Shown in pieces: positions 1 to 9,611 of a stretch of DNA of 64,000 nucleotides (its first letter is position 1; each line of letters starts with the position of its first letter). Under the pieces are notes generated by a model. The model had not been told where the DNA came from. It did no database searches and saw only the letters and a program-made list of their open reading frames with translations. This DNA comes from Suilimivivens sp963650485 (lineage in GTDB: Bacteria > Bacillota > Clostridia > Lachnospirales > Lachnospiraceae). The translations under genes were made by a program, and so were the position numbers. The stretch is from NCBI GenBank assembly GCA_963650485.1, contig CAVJLN010000011.1, forward strand, positions 1-64,000, in the 5' to 3' direction.

Positions 1-1026
1 TTCATTCAAATAAGGAATCTTCTTTTCTACCACATGCAGAGGAAGATTCTTCTCTCGGATCTTCTCAAGCTCTGAAATCCGGAACAGGTAATTCAGAATC
101 ACCCCGAAGTTGTAGGCCGGATCTCCTGCAGCATCCTCTGCATCACGCATTTCTTCTGTCAGTTCATAGTATTCCACGATAGACGGCTTGCCATCCTCTA
201 AGCACATGACGCCCACCTTTTCATCCGGCGTTACCTTCTTTACCACCTTGGAACCTGCCACACACTGATTTTCCAGAACTGCGCCAACGAAAACCGGATC
301 TGCAATCCGCTGTAACACATTATCTACCGCAAATATATTCAGCCATTCCACGCCATCCTCCATTGCCTTCTGTGCAATGCCCCATTTATGCATGGACAGA
401 TACCAGCCGCCGTTACCATTCGGAGATGTGGACATCTTCCACTTTTCTTCCAGATAAACCTTCCCGTCATAATCGGTTGCAGGTGCCATCTCCTGCATAA
501 AGAAGGTGACATAATCTGCCGCATAACCGAAGTAATCGTGTTCCTTCAAAAACGCGGTTGTTGCCTCATGATTCTTGTCACTGGTCATAATATAAAGCGG
601 AATGTATACCCCTGCTTCCTTCACGACATCCATCAGGTTTTCAATGAGACGCTGGAAGATATAAACCTCCTTTGTAAGACCGATATTATACATTCCCTTC
701 GGATTGTCGGAACCCAGCCGGGTTCCCATTCCGCCTGCAAGAAGCACTGCACCAACCTTGCCCTCGCGGATCGCCTGTAATCCGGTTTCCTTAAACTGTG
801 CTCTTTTCTCTTCGATCTCCTTAAGCTGCATGGCGGCAAGAGGAGTAATCATGCCCTTCTGCGGTTCCTTCTTCCCATCCTTCACGGCATCCAGAATCGA
901 AAAATCCGTATTCTCAATCTGCTTTAAAAGTGCTTCCCTCTGTTCCCCAGAAAGCTCCTCATAATATCTTAAAACCTGCTCCTGGCCTGCCTTGTGCAGT
1001 TTGTCCTTTGCCTCCTGTAAATTCAT
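1..1026 (-). CDS. UTP-sugar-1-phosphate uridylyltransferase (UDPGP family), 3' part outside window
   Basis: The first 342 codons are present and the gene runs off the left edge. Near residue 95 it carries the nucleotide-binding signature LLAGGMGTRLGSDNPKGMY, typical of eukaryote-like UDP-glucose/UDP-N-acetylglucosamine pyrophosphorylases. This family transfers UMP from UTP to a sugar 1-phosphate in the cytoplasm to give UDP-sugar for wall or exopolysaccharide synthesis. The start at 1026 has GGAGGGAAGGT directly upstream, and a good promoter lies at 1109-1137, so it is probably transcribed on its own rather than with the kinase gene upstream. Which sugar (Glc or GlcNAc) is used cannot be told from the sequence. 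The family call is firm. Confidence 0.85.
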   Translation of the reverse strand, partial: MNLQEAKDKLHKAGQEQVLRYYEELSGEQREALLKQIENTDFSILDAVKDGKKEPQKGMITPLAAMQLKEIEEKRAQFKETGLQAIREGKVGAVLLAGGMGTRLGSDNPKGMYNIGLTKEVYIFQRLIENLMDVVKEAGVYIPLYIMTSDKNHEATTAFLKEHDYFGYAADYVTFFMQEMAPATDYDGKVYLEEKWKMSTSPNGNGGWYLSMHKWGIAQKAMEDGVEWLNIFAVDNVLQRIADPVFVGAVLENQCVAGSKVVKKVTPDEKVGVMCLEDGKPSIVEYYELTEEMRDAEDAAGDPAYNFGVILNYLFRISELEKIREKNLPLHVVEKKIPYLNE

Positions 1027-1108
1027 ACCTTCCCTCCATTTCCGGCTCTTTCCCAATTAGAAATTGCCCTATATTCCGAAGTGCAGCATTCCCCTTCTGT
1101 TATCTTTG

Positions 1109-1137
1109 ATTATAGAGTATTGCCCCATATTATGCAA
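1109..1137 (-). promoter_or_regulatory. Promoter of the UDPGP gene
   Basis: On the minus strand TTGCAT (1137-1132) and a perfect TATAAT (1114-1109) are separated by 17 bp. Transcription would start near 1102, giving a leader of about 75 nt before the start codon at 1026. Confidence 0.7.
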
Positions 1138-1166
1138 TGATTTACCCCGATTCCCCGTTTGTTCTT

Positions 1167-3719
1167 TTAAACCAACGATTTCTTTATATAGGAAAGAATC
1201 GTTTCGACCATCTTCTTCGCATCAAAGGGCTTTGCCAGATGCTCGTTCATGCCGGCCTCCCGGCTTTTCTGTATATCATCGTCAAAGGAGTTTGCAGACA
1301 TTGCAAAAATCGGAACAGTTACGGCATCCTCTCGATTCATTGCACGGATCTGGCGTGCCGCCTCCAGCCCGTCCATCACCGGCATCATAATATCCATCAG
1401 GACAATATCAAATTCCCCGACCTTGGAATTGCAGAAAGCGTCAACCGCTTCCTGTCCGTTCCTGGCTTTCGTGAGCACCGCTCCTTTTTCTGCAAGCATG
1501 AACTCTGCAATTTCCATGTTGAGTTCATTATCTTCCACAACCAGAATATGAATCCCGTCAAGGGAGTCACTTTCCAGAGCTTTTGCTTTTCCTTCCTGAT
1601 AATACTCCTGATCCACAGGAAAACTTACTGTAATGGTAAAGGTCGTTCCTTTGCTGACTTCACTTTCAAGCTGAATGTCACCCTGCATCAGATCCACAAG
1701 CTTTTTCACAATGGAAAGGCCAATTCCGGTTCCTTCATAATTCGTCCGCGAAGTGTTATTCTCCTGCGTAAAAATATCGAACGCCTGCTTCTGGAACTCC
1801 GGACTCATCCCAATGCCGGTGTCTTTGCAGGTAAATTCAAATAACGCATAACGCCCGTCACAGGACAATTCCTTACAGCCTACAATGATGGATCCGTTTT
1901 CTTTATTATATTTAATCGCATTGACAATAATATTCTGAAAGATCTGTTGTAAATGGGTCGGACTTCCAATCAGATGTCCGTGTTCGACCTCAAGCTCCTT
2001 ACTTTGGAATGTAAGTCCCCGCTCTACCGCCTGCGATTCCATAATGGCATTGGTTTCATCCAGAAGATCCTTCAGGTCAAAGCTCTTTTCCTCCAGACGG
2101 ATCTTCCCGCTTTCCAGCTTACTCATGTTGAGAATATTATTCACCATATCCAGAAGGAAATCAGAGGATCTCATAATCTTATCAAAACAGTCCATGACCT
2201 TCGACCGGTCCTCAACCGAAGCCCTTCCAATATTGACCAGTCCCCGGATTCCATTGATCGGTGTCCGCACATCATGGCTCATCCGGCGTAAGAAATCAGA
2301 CTTGGCTTCATTTGCTTTCTTCGCTTCCTCTGCAATCCGGCGCAGCTCTTCCTGATAAGCCATCTCCTTTTTCTTCTGCTGTGTCATATCACGGATAACC
2401 AGAATTACCTTTCTAAGTTTTCCATCCCTGTTATCCGTAGCAGGAATCAACAGCATCTGTCCATACTCATGTTTTACATTCTCATAGCTGAACCCAATAA
2501 AGCGCTGTGACTTAAGCCGCTCTTCCATGGTTTCCAGACAGATAAATTTCGAAAATTCTTCCTGATACGGTTCGAGGACTCTCCTTGTTTTGTAATTTTC
2601 CAGCATTTCAATCGCATTGGGAAACGGCTCCAGGATCTTCTTAAGCTCTCCCGGCTCAATAATTGCTTCCCAGGTTGCATCCTCAAGGGAAATCACGATA
2701 TTGACACGGTAAATGCTGCCGATTGCATTAATCAGATGATATTCGCGCTCCATCTGCCGGAATTTTTCTTTCTGCAGATGCTGCCAGAAGATCCATGCAA
2801 ATGCTCCGATGATCACATAAATACCACCGGTGATCACCAGAATCAACGGCCGGTCCTGAAATACCACTTTGGAAGAATAAAAGACATACAGATAATACTG
2901 CCGGTACAGGGTATGCGCCCCATACCAGTCATCTGCCCCATTCTCGATCCGGATCATCTGCCGGTCATTCCACTGTCCATTCTTCGCCCATGCATTGCCA
3001 TCCGGAATCGGGCAGTCTTCAACTGCCAGTCCCACAATTCTGTCATTATTCGATGCCAGAACCTTGTCTCCATCCGTGATTACAACCATTGCGTCATACT
3101 GGAAATTATCCTCTGCAAGCAGGGAATTCAGGGACAGTTCATTCACATCGTTCACCAGATTCGTAATATCTTCATAACCGATCAAAATCCCATCCTGATC
3201 CCGTAGGGAAAGAATGGCATAATTATATTGACAGCCTGCTGCCGTTGCCTGATCCGCATAGATCTTCTTGGGATATTGCAAAATACTTTCTGCATTGCTC
3301 TCGCTTAAAATCGTATCAAGCAGTGCCTGTGCATTATTGCCCCGACGATCTGCATGTGCCACAATCTTCTTTTCCTTATCCAGCACAAAAACACCCGTCA
3401 GATTCTGATTCCGGGCATGTGTCAGCAGATAGGCATCACTGGTAATCTCTTTATACTGAGCGTAATCCCGGATCACCCGTACTTTCCCAATTGTGCTTTG
3501 AAGATCTCTCGTTGTATTTCCAAGCTGGTAATCGTCGTATTTCTGACAAACAGACTGCAGGAAATCCAAAGTTTCTCCCGCATTCACTTCCATGCTTCTT
3601 TTCTCTGCCTGTGTTGCAATATGATACACAACAAATATCACAAGATTTCCGATCACCAACAGGAGCATGATGAGGAAATAAGCACGAAACCGGAACCAAT
3701 CCTGTCTCTCACTTTTCAT
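1167..3719 (-). CDS. Membrane hybrid sensor histidine kinase with receiver domain
   Basis: An 850-residue protein. Membrane helices at about 13-33 and 291-312 bracket an extracellular sensing region that looks like a double-Cache fold. A PAS-like region follows (about 330-450), then the dimerisation/phosphoacceptor box SHDVRTPINGIRG with His482, an HATPase domain (N box near 596, DTGIGM 633-638, GTGIGLS 663-669) and a receiver domain whose phosphoacceptor should be Asp776 in VLMDIMMPVMDG. No HPt or output domain is attached, so a separate phosphotransfer partner or response regulator must exist elsewhere. The start codon overlaps the 3' end of the solute-binding-protein gene by 11 bp, implying translational coupling and a shared sensing job. 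Confidence 0.9.
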   Translation of the reverse strand: MKSERQDWFRFRAYFLIMLLLVIGNLVIFVVYHIATQAEKRSMEVNAGETLDFLQSVCQKYDDYQLGNTTRDLQSTIGKVRVIRDYAQYKEITSDAYLLTHARNQNLTGVFVLDKEKKIVAHADRRGNNAQALLDTILSESNAESILQYPKKIYADQATAAGCQYNYAILSLRDQDGILIGYEDITNLVNDVNELSLNSLLAEDNFQYDAMVVITDGDKVLASNNDRIVGLAVEDCPIPDGNAWAKNGQWNDRQMIRIENGADDWYGAHTLYRQYYLYVFYSSKVVFQDRPLILVITGGIYVIIGAFAWIFWQHLQKEKFRQMEREYHLINAIGSIYRVNIVISLEDATWEAIIEPGELKKILEPFPNAIEMLENYKTRRVLEPYQEEFSKFICLETMEERLKSQRFIGFSYENVKHEYGQMLLIPATDNRDGKLRKVILVIRDMTQQKKKEMAYQEELRRIAEEAKKANEAKSDFLRRMSHDVRTPINGIRGLVNIGRASVEDRSKVMDCFDKIMRSSDFLLDMVNNILNMSKLESGKIRLEEKSFDLKDLLDETNAIMESQAVERGLTFQSKELEVEHGHLIGSPTHLQQIFQNIIVNAIKYNKENGSIIVGCKELSCDGRYALFEFTCKDTGIGMSPEFQKQAFDIFTQENNTSRTNYEGTGIGLSIVKKLVDLMQGDIQLESEVSKGTTFTITVSFPVDQEYYQEGKAKALESDSLDGIHILVVEDNELNMEIAEFMLAEKGAVLTKARNGQEAVDAFCNSKVGEFDIVLMDIMMPVMDGLEAARQIRAMNREDAVTVPIFAMSANSFDDDIQKSREAGMNEHLAKPFDAKKMVETILSYIKKSLV

Positions 3720-4524
3720 TCGTTATTTTCTCCGTGTAAATGTTCTTCTCTACATCCAGACCATATTTCGCAATGATCTCCCCAACGGTTCCATCCTCCG
3801 TCATCTCACGCAGGGTCTTCGTCAGCTCATCTGCCAGTGCAGCATCTCCGTCTTTTGCAAAGGCAATGCCAAGCCGGGACTTTTCCAGATTGAGATTCAG
3901 ATAACGGTACTGATCCGGATATTCCTGCGTATAAACAAGCAATGCCGCTTCATGTCCTGCAATGGCATCCACATACCCCTTACGCAGAGCGGCAAACACC
4001 TCTCCCCATGCGCGATAACTATAGACCTGATCCACCAGACCAAGCTCCGGAATCCTTTCCTTCAGAAAAATATCTTCTGAAGTGGAATTTGCCTGTACCG
4101 CTACAGACTTACCTCTAAGATCCGACAACTGTTCAATTCTGCTTTCTTGTGGGACAACGAGCACACGACGCGTGTACAGATAGGGACCTGCCCAGAGATA
4201 ATCCTCTTCCCGCTCTTCCATGGTCAGACAGCTCCACATGCAGTCTATCGTTCCATCCTCGAGAAGTTGTTCTCTCTGCTCCAGATCCAGTTGCAAAAAG
4301 ACGGGCTGATAACCCATTCTCCGAAATGCTTCTGTTGCAAGTTCTACGTCAATCCCGGTATATTCCCCATCAATTCTCTGATAAAAATACGGTTCATAGA
4401 TCGCTCCACCAACCGTTATGACCGGAAGCTCCTGCATGTTTTCCCCTTCGGTCTTACGACCACATGCACCGCAAAGGATCATACTCATCAGAAATAAAAA
4501 AAGCAGTAACACTCTTTTTCTCAT
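3709..4524 (-). CDS. Extracellular solute-binding protein, family 3, probably a sensor partner
   Basis: 271 residues. The N-terminal signal peptide has cysteines at 18 and 21, so it is probably a lipoprotein, although the lipobox is imperfect. The rest is a type-II periplasmic-binding fold of the amino-acid/polar-solute class (GEYTGIDVELATEAFRRMGY, the family-3 signature region; later DLRGKSVAVQANSTSE). No ABC permease or ATPase for it is nearby; instead its 3' end overlaps the sensor kinase gene by 11 bp. In EvgS and BvgS such Venus-flytrap domains are part of the kinase itself, so a signal-input role beside the kinase is likelier than transport. It has an AGGAGG site seven bases before the ATG. 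The ligand is unknown. Confidence 0.85.
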   Translation of the reverse strand: MRKRVLLLFLFLMSMILCGACGRKTEGENMQELPVITVGGAIYEPYFYQRIDGEYTGIDVELATEAFRRMGYQPVFLQLDLEQREQLLEDGTIDCMWSCLTMEEREEDYLWAGPYLYTRRVLVVPQESRIEQLSDLRGKSVAVQANSTSEDIFLKERIPELGLVDQVYSYRAWGEVFAALRKGYVDAIAGHEAALLVYTQEYPDQYRYLNLNLEKSRLGIAFAKDGDAALADELTKTLREMTEDGTVGEIIAKYGLDVEKNIYTEKITNEK

Positions 4525-4580
4525 AGGTTACCTCCTGAAAACGAGATCACTGTTTTCATTTTTATAAATCATAGTAATTT

Positions 4581-4609
4581 ATTATAAAATTAATCCCCTT
4601 GCACGTCAA
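4581..4609 (-). promoter_or_regulatory. Promoter of the binding-protein/kinase operon
   Basis: TTGACG (4609-4604), a 17-bp spacer and a perfect TATAAT (4586-4581) on the minus strand, about 57 bp before the start codon at 4524. The -35 region sits in a short dyad, CTTG-ACGTG-CAAG. Confidence 0.75.
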
Positions 4610-4653
4610 GCAAATGGAGGTAAAATATTGGTACAATTTGTGCAAAATAAAAA

Positions 4654-4676
4654 GATGCCTCCACTAAGGAAGCACC
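4654..4676 (-). terminator. Rho-independent terminator of the ABC/dipeptidase operon
   Basis: On the minus strand, a nine-pair stem GGTGCTTCC / GGAGGCATC (two G-U pairs) with a 5-nt loop is followed by TTTTTATTTT. The stem overlaps the stop codon of the dipeptidase gene. Confidence 0.75.
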
Positions 4677-5743
4677 TCCTGCAAATACGAAATCCAGCTT
4701 TTTCCCATGAGAAAAATCACGTCTTCTTCTGTCATGCCGCGCTGTAAAAGGGCTGCGGTCACTATCGGAATCTGTGCATGATCCGACAGGCAGTCATCCT
4801 TTTGTACCGGCGGTTCTTTTCCCTGCAATCGGGCACGTGCTTCGTCATAGGAATCGCACAGGTCAAAGCCAAAGCCGACATGGTCTGCGCCAAGTCTTGC
4901 CGTCTCGTATTCGATATGTTCACACATCCGGATCAGATGACCGCCGTTTAAAGAGCCCGTAATGTAACGGCATCCGTTCAGTCCCATCACACCGCCCTGC
5001 TGTGCCAGATTCTGCATCTGTCCATCCGTCAGATTCCGGTAATTGTCATATACCGTCCTGCTGTTGGAATGCGTTGCCACAAAGGGGAGCGTCGTAATCC
5101 GGCAGACATCTGCAAAACCGTCATCGTTTAAATGGCTTACATCCAGAAACATGGATAACTCCTCCAGTTTCCGGACAGCCGCCATCCCCTTTTCGGTAAG
5201 TCCTCCCGGTATCTGCCGATGCTCCGAAGCCTTGCAGCAGCCGGTGGCCAGTGCATTCTTTCGGCTCCAGGTGAGCGCTGCCCCGCGGACTCCCTGCCCA
5301 AAAAGTTCCTCCAGCTTCCAGACATCGCTGCCAATGCAGTCTAATCCTTCCATATAAAGTAAAATTCCCAGTTCGTTTCCTTCAAGCACCTTCTGAAGAT
5401 CCTTGCGGCTGCGGATGAGACGCACCCGGTCATAGGTCTGCTCCTCATAATTATGCTCAATCTCCAGATTGCAGGTGACGATTTCTCCCTTGATCAAAGC
5501 AATCTGCATTCTGGCATTGGCCCACGCATGATCCAGATCACAGTTTGCCACATAAATCGAAGAGGCTATCACCCGGATGCCCGCTTCATAAAAATTCTTA
5601 AGGTATCGATGATACAGGACATTCTGCTCGCCCAGTTCATGCCTCAAAAGCATTTCTCCTGCAAGATCCAGATGCATATCCACAACCGGATACTGCCTGT
5701 GCAGCCGCAGTGCCTGTTCCAAATACCGGTTTTCGATTTTCAT
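4664..5743 (-). CDS. Membrane-dipeptidase family (M19) metallopeptidase
   Basis: 359 residues from the ATG at 5743. The M19 zinc ligands are visible: HxD in VVDMHLDLAG, Glu in LLYMEGLDCIG, His in FLDVSHLNDDGF and His in FVATHSNSR; the late Asp is in HVGFGFDLCD. The family hydrolyses dipeptides, including ones with a D-residue or dehydropeptides, through a binuclear zinc site. No signal peptide is seen, so it should be cytosolic. The chosen start has GGGAAAG upstream; a longer reading from 5812 would begin with TTG and overlap the previous gene. It is the last gene of an operon with two half ABC exporters, 56 bp downstream of them, which suggests a peptide-related substrate for the exporter. 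The true substrate is unknown. Confidence 0.85.
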   Translation of the reverse strand: MKIENRYLEQALRLHRQYPVVDMHLDLAGEMLLRHELGEQNVLYHRYLKNFYEAGIRVIASSIYVANCDLDHAWANARMQIALIKGEIVTCNLEIEHNYEEQTYDRVRLIRSRKDLQKVLEGNELGILLYMEGLDCIGSDVWKLEELFGQGVRGAALTWSRKNALATGCCKASEHRQIPGGLTEKGMAAVRKLEELSMFLDVSHLNDDGFADVCRITTLPFVATHSNSRTVYDNYRNLTDGQMQNLAQQGGVMGLNGCRYITGSLNGGHLIRMCEHIEYETARLGADHVGFGFDLCDSYDEARARLQGKEPPVQKDDCLSDHAQIPIVTAALLQRGMTEEDVIFLMGKSWISYLQEVLP

Positions 5744-5799
5744 ATCTATGACTTTCCCGCTTTCCCGTATCCACTTTCTGTTATAGCAGTTTCCTACTA

Positions 5800-7710
5800 T
5801 CATATAGGACAAATGCTATCACAGACCGCGATTCGTTCTCCTGCTATCAGCATATGCGAAGATGGCGCGTTTGGCAACTGGGAAACGCCAAGATATTGGC
5901 CTGCCTGTGCTTTCCACATTGCAGCATATGTGCCGCCCTTCGCAAGAAGCTCCTCATGCGATCCCTGTTCCACAATCCTTCCCTGTTCCAGCAGATAAAT
6001 CCGGTCGGCCAGCCGCGTCGTAGACAACCTGTGGGAAATAAAAATCACTGTCTTATTCTCCGTTGCCTCCAACATCGAATGATTCAACTGATATTCTGCA
6101 ATCGGATCCAGCGCACTTGATGGCTCATCCAGAATAATCAGCCCAGCATCCTTGTAAAAGACTCTGCTGATGGCCAGCTTCTGACTTTCTCCACCAGAGA
6201 GGTTGACACCCTCTGCTGCGAATTCGGTTGTCAACTGTGTCTCCATTTTCTCAGGCAGACTGTCGACTCTCTCCATCAGCCCACTCCGCTCAAGGGCACT
6301 CGCTGCCCTTTTCCTGTCCGGTTCTGCATCATCCAGAATAATATTCTCAGCAACTGTTCCTGCAAAGATTTTAAAGTCCTGAAAAACTGCCCCGATAGAA
6401 TTACGGTATTCTTCCACCGCATAATCCCGGATTGAAATGCCATCCACCAGAATATTCCCCTGTGTCGGATCATACAGCCGCATCAACAGTTTGGTTAATG
6501 TCGTCTTCCCGGCTCCATTATACCCAACCAATGCAATCTTCTCTCCCGGTTTAATATAGAAAGAAATGTCCTTTAAAATATCTTCTCCATCCTTCCGGTA
6601 AGAAAACGATACGTTTTGAAATTCGATCTCCTTGGCCTTTTTCGTCACTTCCAAATTCCGCTCACTGGTAACGCCGGATTTTGTATTCAGGAAATCAAGA
6701 ATCTTCTGTACATACAGGCTGGTTTCGCATGCATACGGATAAAGATCTGTAAAGATTCTCAAATTCCACTTAAGATTTCCAAAGGAATTATACAGAATCG
6801 CCACACTGCTGAAAGAAAGCACCTTTTTCGCTGCCGCCTGATACACCAGATAGGAAATATAAATCACATCACTGATGAAATCATTCCCGATATATTTTTT
6901 CAAAAAGCTTAAGAAAAACCGTTTTCCGGCATATTTTCTTTCTACTTCATAAACTTCTCCATTTGCTTTCCTGAAATCCTCAAACAAAATCCGGGATACA
7001 TCCGGATGCAGCCGCATTTCCTTTGCATAATCATTCAGGTAAAAAATTCTTTTTACATATTCCCGTTTCCGTTCATATGGATTCCGTTCCACCCGGATCT
7101 TATAAGAGAGTTTATTGTACAACTGATTGAACATATATGCAATAAGGAATGCCGCAAGTGCCAGTAAAATCGAAAATTTATCCTTCACCAGAAAATAAAT
7201 CCCTACCGACAGAAATTCCGTAATACCGCAAGCCACATTTTTCAAAAAGAGAATACACCGGTCGATCTGACGATCGGCCTCTGCTATGGCAAGAGTCAGT
7301 TCATTATAATAATCCGGATTGTCATAGCATTGCAGATCCAGTGTCCTTGCTTTCTCATAAAGCAGCATTTTCACCTTGCGGCGTATTTTAGGAAGCTCCC
7401 TTACCTCAAAATAATTACTGACCAGTGCAGAAAATATCATTCCAAGGGTAATCAGTGCCGCAATGGTAATTAAAAAGCGAGCCACATTCCGGAACGGATA
7501 ACCAAATTCTGCAGCTTCCAATACATAGCCAATTCCATAGGTGTGCTCCAGAAAGATAAAAAACTGTCCCCGGATTGCATCCAGCAGATAGGTAATCATG
7601 TAAACCGGAGATGCCGCAAAACAAAGCTTTAACAGGAACCAGTTATTTTTCCATACCTGCGAGGCAGACTGTCCGGTCTCTTTCCCTGACTTCTTTTTCT
7701 CTTTTGTCAT
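5800..7710 (-). CDS. ABC exporter half-transporter (membrane + ATPase domain), second subunit
   Basis: 636 residues: an N-terminal six-helix membrane domain (about 30-350) and an ATPase domain with Walker A GYNGAGKTT, signature NLSGGESQKLAISR, Walker B LIILDEPSSALDP and switch His in FISHRLST. The start codon overlaps the stop of the first half-transporter by 4 bp (ATGA), so the two proteins are made together and should form a heterodimer. Both ATP sites look catalytic because each subunit keeps the Walker B glutamate, unlike many degenerate heterodimeric exporters. The C-terminus ends in an unusual 25-residue tail after the normal family end. No peptidase-C39 domain is present. The substrate is unknown. 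Confidence 0.9.
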   Translation of the reverse strand: MTKEKKKSGKETGQSASQVWKNNWFLLKLCFAASPVYMITYLLDAIRGQFFIFLEHTYGIGYVLEAAEFGYPFRNVARFLITIAALITLGMIFSALVSNYFEVRELPKIRRKVKMLLYEKARTLDLQCYDNPDYYNELTLAIAEADRQIDRCILFLKNVACGITEFLSVGIYFLVKDKFSILLALAAFLIAYMFNQLYNKLSYKIRVERNPYERKREYVKRIFYLNDYAKEMRLHPDVSRILFEDFRKANGEVYEVERKYAGKRFFLSFLKKYIGNDFISDVIYISYLVYQAAAKKVLSFSSVAILYNSFGNLKWNLRIFTDLYPYACETSLYVQKILDFLNTKSGVTSERNLEVTKKAKEIEFQNVSFSYRKDGEDILKDISFYIKPGEKIALVGYNGAGKTTLTKLLMRLYDPTQGNILVDGISIRDYAVEEYRNSIGAVFQDFKIFAGTVAENIILDDAEPDRKRAASALERSGLMERVDSLPEKMETQLTTEFAAEGVNLSGGESQKLAISRVFYKDAGLIILDEPSSALDPIAEYQLNHSMLEATENKTVIFISHRLSTTRLADRIYLLEQGRIVEQGSHEELLAKGGTYAAMWKAQAGQYLGVSQLPNAPSSHMLIAGERIAVCDSICPI

Positions 7711-9530
7711 AATGCCACCCCCTCGACACTTTCTACTGCCAGATAATTCATTGCCTGCTTTTTATACATTTCCGCATAGCGTCCATCAAATTGGATCAAT
7801 TCCCGGTGCGTTCCTTCTTCGATCAGCCTTCCCTGTTCCAGCATAAAGATCCGGTCAGCGTCTTTCACCGAGGACAGCCGGTGTGAAATGAAAATCATGG
7901 TATGGCTCTCACCATCTTTCATAATGCTGCTAAACAGTTCATATTCCGCAATCGGATCAAGTGCACTCGATGGTTCATCAAAAATCCGGATCGGAGATTC
8001 TTTGGCAAACGCTCTGGCTACCGCTATTTTTTGTCCTTCCCCTCCCGAAAAGACCACGCCATCATCCTCAAATTCTCTGGTTACCACACTGTCGATTCCT
8101 TTCGGTAAAGCTGCTGCTTTCTCATACATTCCAACTTTTTTAAGTACTTCGATAACAAGCTGCTCTTCCTTTTCCGGATGCTTTCCCATAAGAATATTTT
8201 CCCGGATGGTCATTCCCAAAAGCTGATAATCCTGAAAGGCGGTAGCAAACAGCTCCCGATATGCCCGTAAATTATATTTCCGGATATCAATTCCATTTAC
8301 CCGGATTATTCCCTCTGTCGGGTCATACAGGCGTAACATCAGTTTAATAATTGTTGTTTTTCCGGCTCCATTATGTCCCACCAGCGCAATCTTCTCCCCA
8401 TGCGTTATCCGGAAAGACAATCCCCGAATCGTTTCTTCCTCTTTGTAGGAAAAAGAAACATTTTCAAATTCCAGACTTTCCAGTTCCTTCGATGGCATGA
8501 TCCCATCCTGATCCTCCGGGATCTTTTCTTCATACTCCAGAAATGTCCTCAGATTGCAGATAAATAATCCGTTTTTCATCGTCTCCATTACACTGTTGAA
8601 TAATCCGATCAATATCCAGGTAGCTGCCACCATCAGACTGCTCATAACCGTAAGATCTGCCAATGACATACTTCCAACAACCAGATTCTTATATATGGCA
8701 AACAATAACACGCCTTCAAACATGACGGTAAAGGTAAAAAAATGCCACAAAACATTCATGCTTCCGATGCGCCATGCATATTTTCCGGCAAGAGCTGATT
8801 TTTCATCTGTTGCCTCGTTATACTGTCGTTTCAACAGCCGGAACACTCCGGATAATCGTATTTCCTTTGCATAGTCCGGCAGATACAAAACACGGTTCAC
8901 ATAGTTAAGTACCTTATCCTTCGGCGCTTCCTCCTGATAGCGCATATACTCAAATTTATTTTTCAGATTTCCAAATAAAAAGTTCCCGATAAGTGGGCAG
9001 AACACAAACAAAACCGACACCGGATCAATGCGGTACATCGTCCACAGCACCAGAAACGATGCCATAATCCCGGTTACAACTCCCCATATATTATCTGTAA
9101 TTGCGGTTACTCTCTCCACCGCATGATCGGCTGCCATCGTATACCGATTGTAAAAATCCGGATCCTCATAACACCTTAATTCCACGTTCCTTGCTTTTTC
9201 ATAAATTTTCTCATAGATTCCTCCGTAGATCGCAGGCTCTGCGAGCGGAACTACTACATTTTCGATATAACTGTGATAGATTGCAAGCAGAAAGAACACC
9301 GCTCCACATATCAGAATAAAAGCAAAAATTTCAGAAAATTCTTTTCCCTGCTCTAATTGGTCAACAATGTACCGCATGAAAAATCCACTGAAAAATACCC
9401 ATTCCAGATTTCCGATCATTTTCCCGAAGAATGAGTGGATCACTCTGCTTTTGCTTGCAGATGCAGTCAGACAAACCGCATAAAGATTGTTTACATACAC
9501 CTCATGTAAAGATAGTTTTTTCTTCTCCAT
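7707..9530 (-). CDS. ABC exporter half-transporter (membrane + ATPase domain), first subunit
   Basis: 607 residues with a membrane domain and an ATPase domain carrying Walker A GHNGAGKTT, signature VFSGGEGQKIAVAR and Walker B IRIFDEPSSALDP with its glutamate, plus FISHRLSS. It is the first gene of the operon, read from a strong GGGGGAAA ribosome site; the next half-transporter overlaps it by 4 bp and a dipeptidase gene follows. The promoter region upstream has a run of nine G (minus strand) in the spacer, so expression may switch by slippage. Drug, peptide or lipid export are all possible. Confidence 0.9.
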   Translation of the reverse strand: MEKKKLSLHEVYVNNLYAVCLTASASKSRVIHSFFGKMIGNLEWVFFSGFFMRYIVDQLEQGKEFSEIFAFILICGAVFFLLAIYHSYIENVVVPLAEPAIYGGIYEKIYEKARNVELRCYEDPDFYNRYTMAADHAVERVTAITDNIWGVVTGIMASFLVLWTMYRIDPVSVLFVFCPLIGNFLFGNLKNKFEYMRYQEEAPKDKVLNYVNRVLYLPDYAKEIRLSGVFRLLKRQYNEATDEKSALAGKYAWRIGSMNVLWHFFTFTVMFEGVLLFAIYKNLVVGSMSLADLTVMSSLMVAATWILIGLFNSVMETMKNGLFICNLRTFLEYEEKIPEDQDGIMPSKELESLEFENVSFSYKEEETIRGLSFRITHGEKIALVGHNGAGKTTIIKLMLRLYDPTEGIIRVNGIDIRKYNLRAYRELFATAFQDYQLLGMTIRENILMGKHPEKEEQLVIEVLKKVGMYEKAAALPKGIDSVVTREFEDDGVVFSGGEGQKIAVARAFAKESPIRIFDEPSSALDPIAEYELFSSIMKDGESHTMIFISHRLSSVKDADRIFMLEQGRLIEEGTHRELIQFDGRYAEMYKKQAMNYLAVESVEGVAL

Positions 9531-9611
9531 GATTTCCCCCTTTTAGAACTTTTCGTTTGTAACTCCGGATGGCAGACCGGTTATCCACCGGACCGGCCGT
9601 GTAATAGGTAC

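Noticed and set aside
1174..1203. Hairpin AACGATTTCTTT / AAAGAATCGTT as terminator of the hybrid kinase gene
   Set aside because: It lies inside the coding end of the gene and has no T run; treated as chance.
1137..1844. Plus-strand ORF of 235 codons
   Set aside because: It is the complement of the conserved kinase and receiver domains and has no ribosome site.
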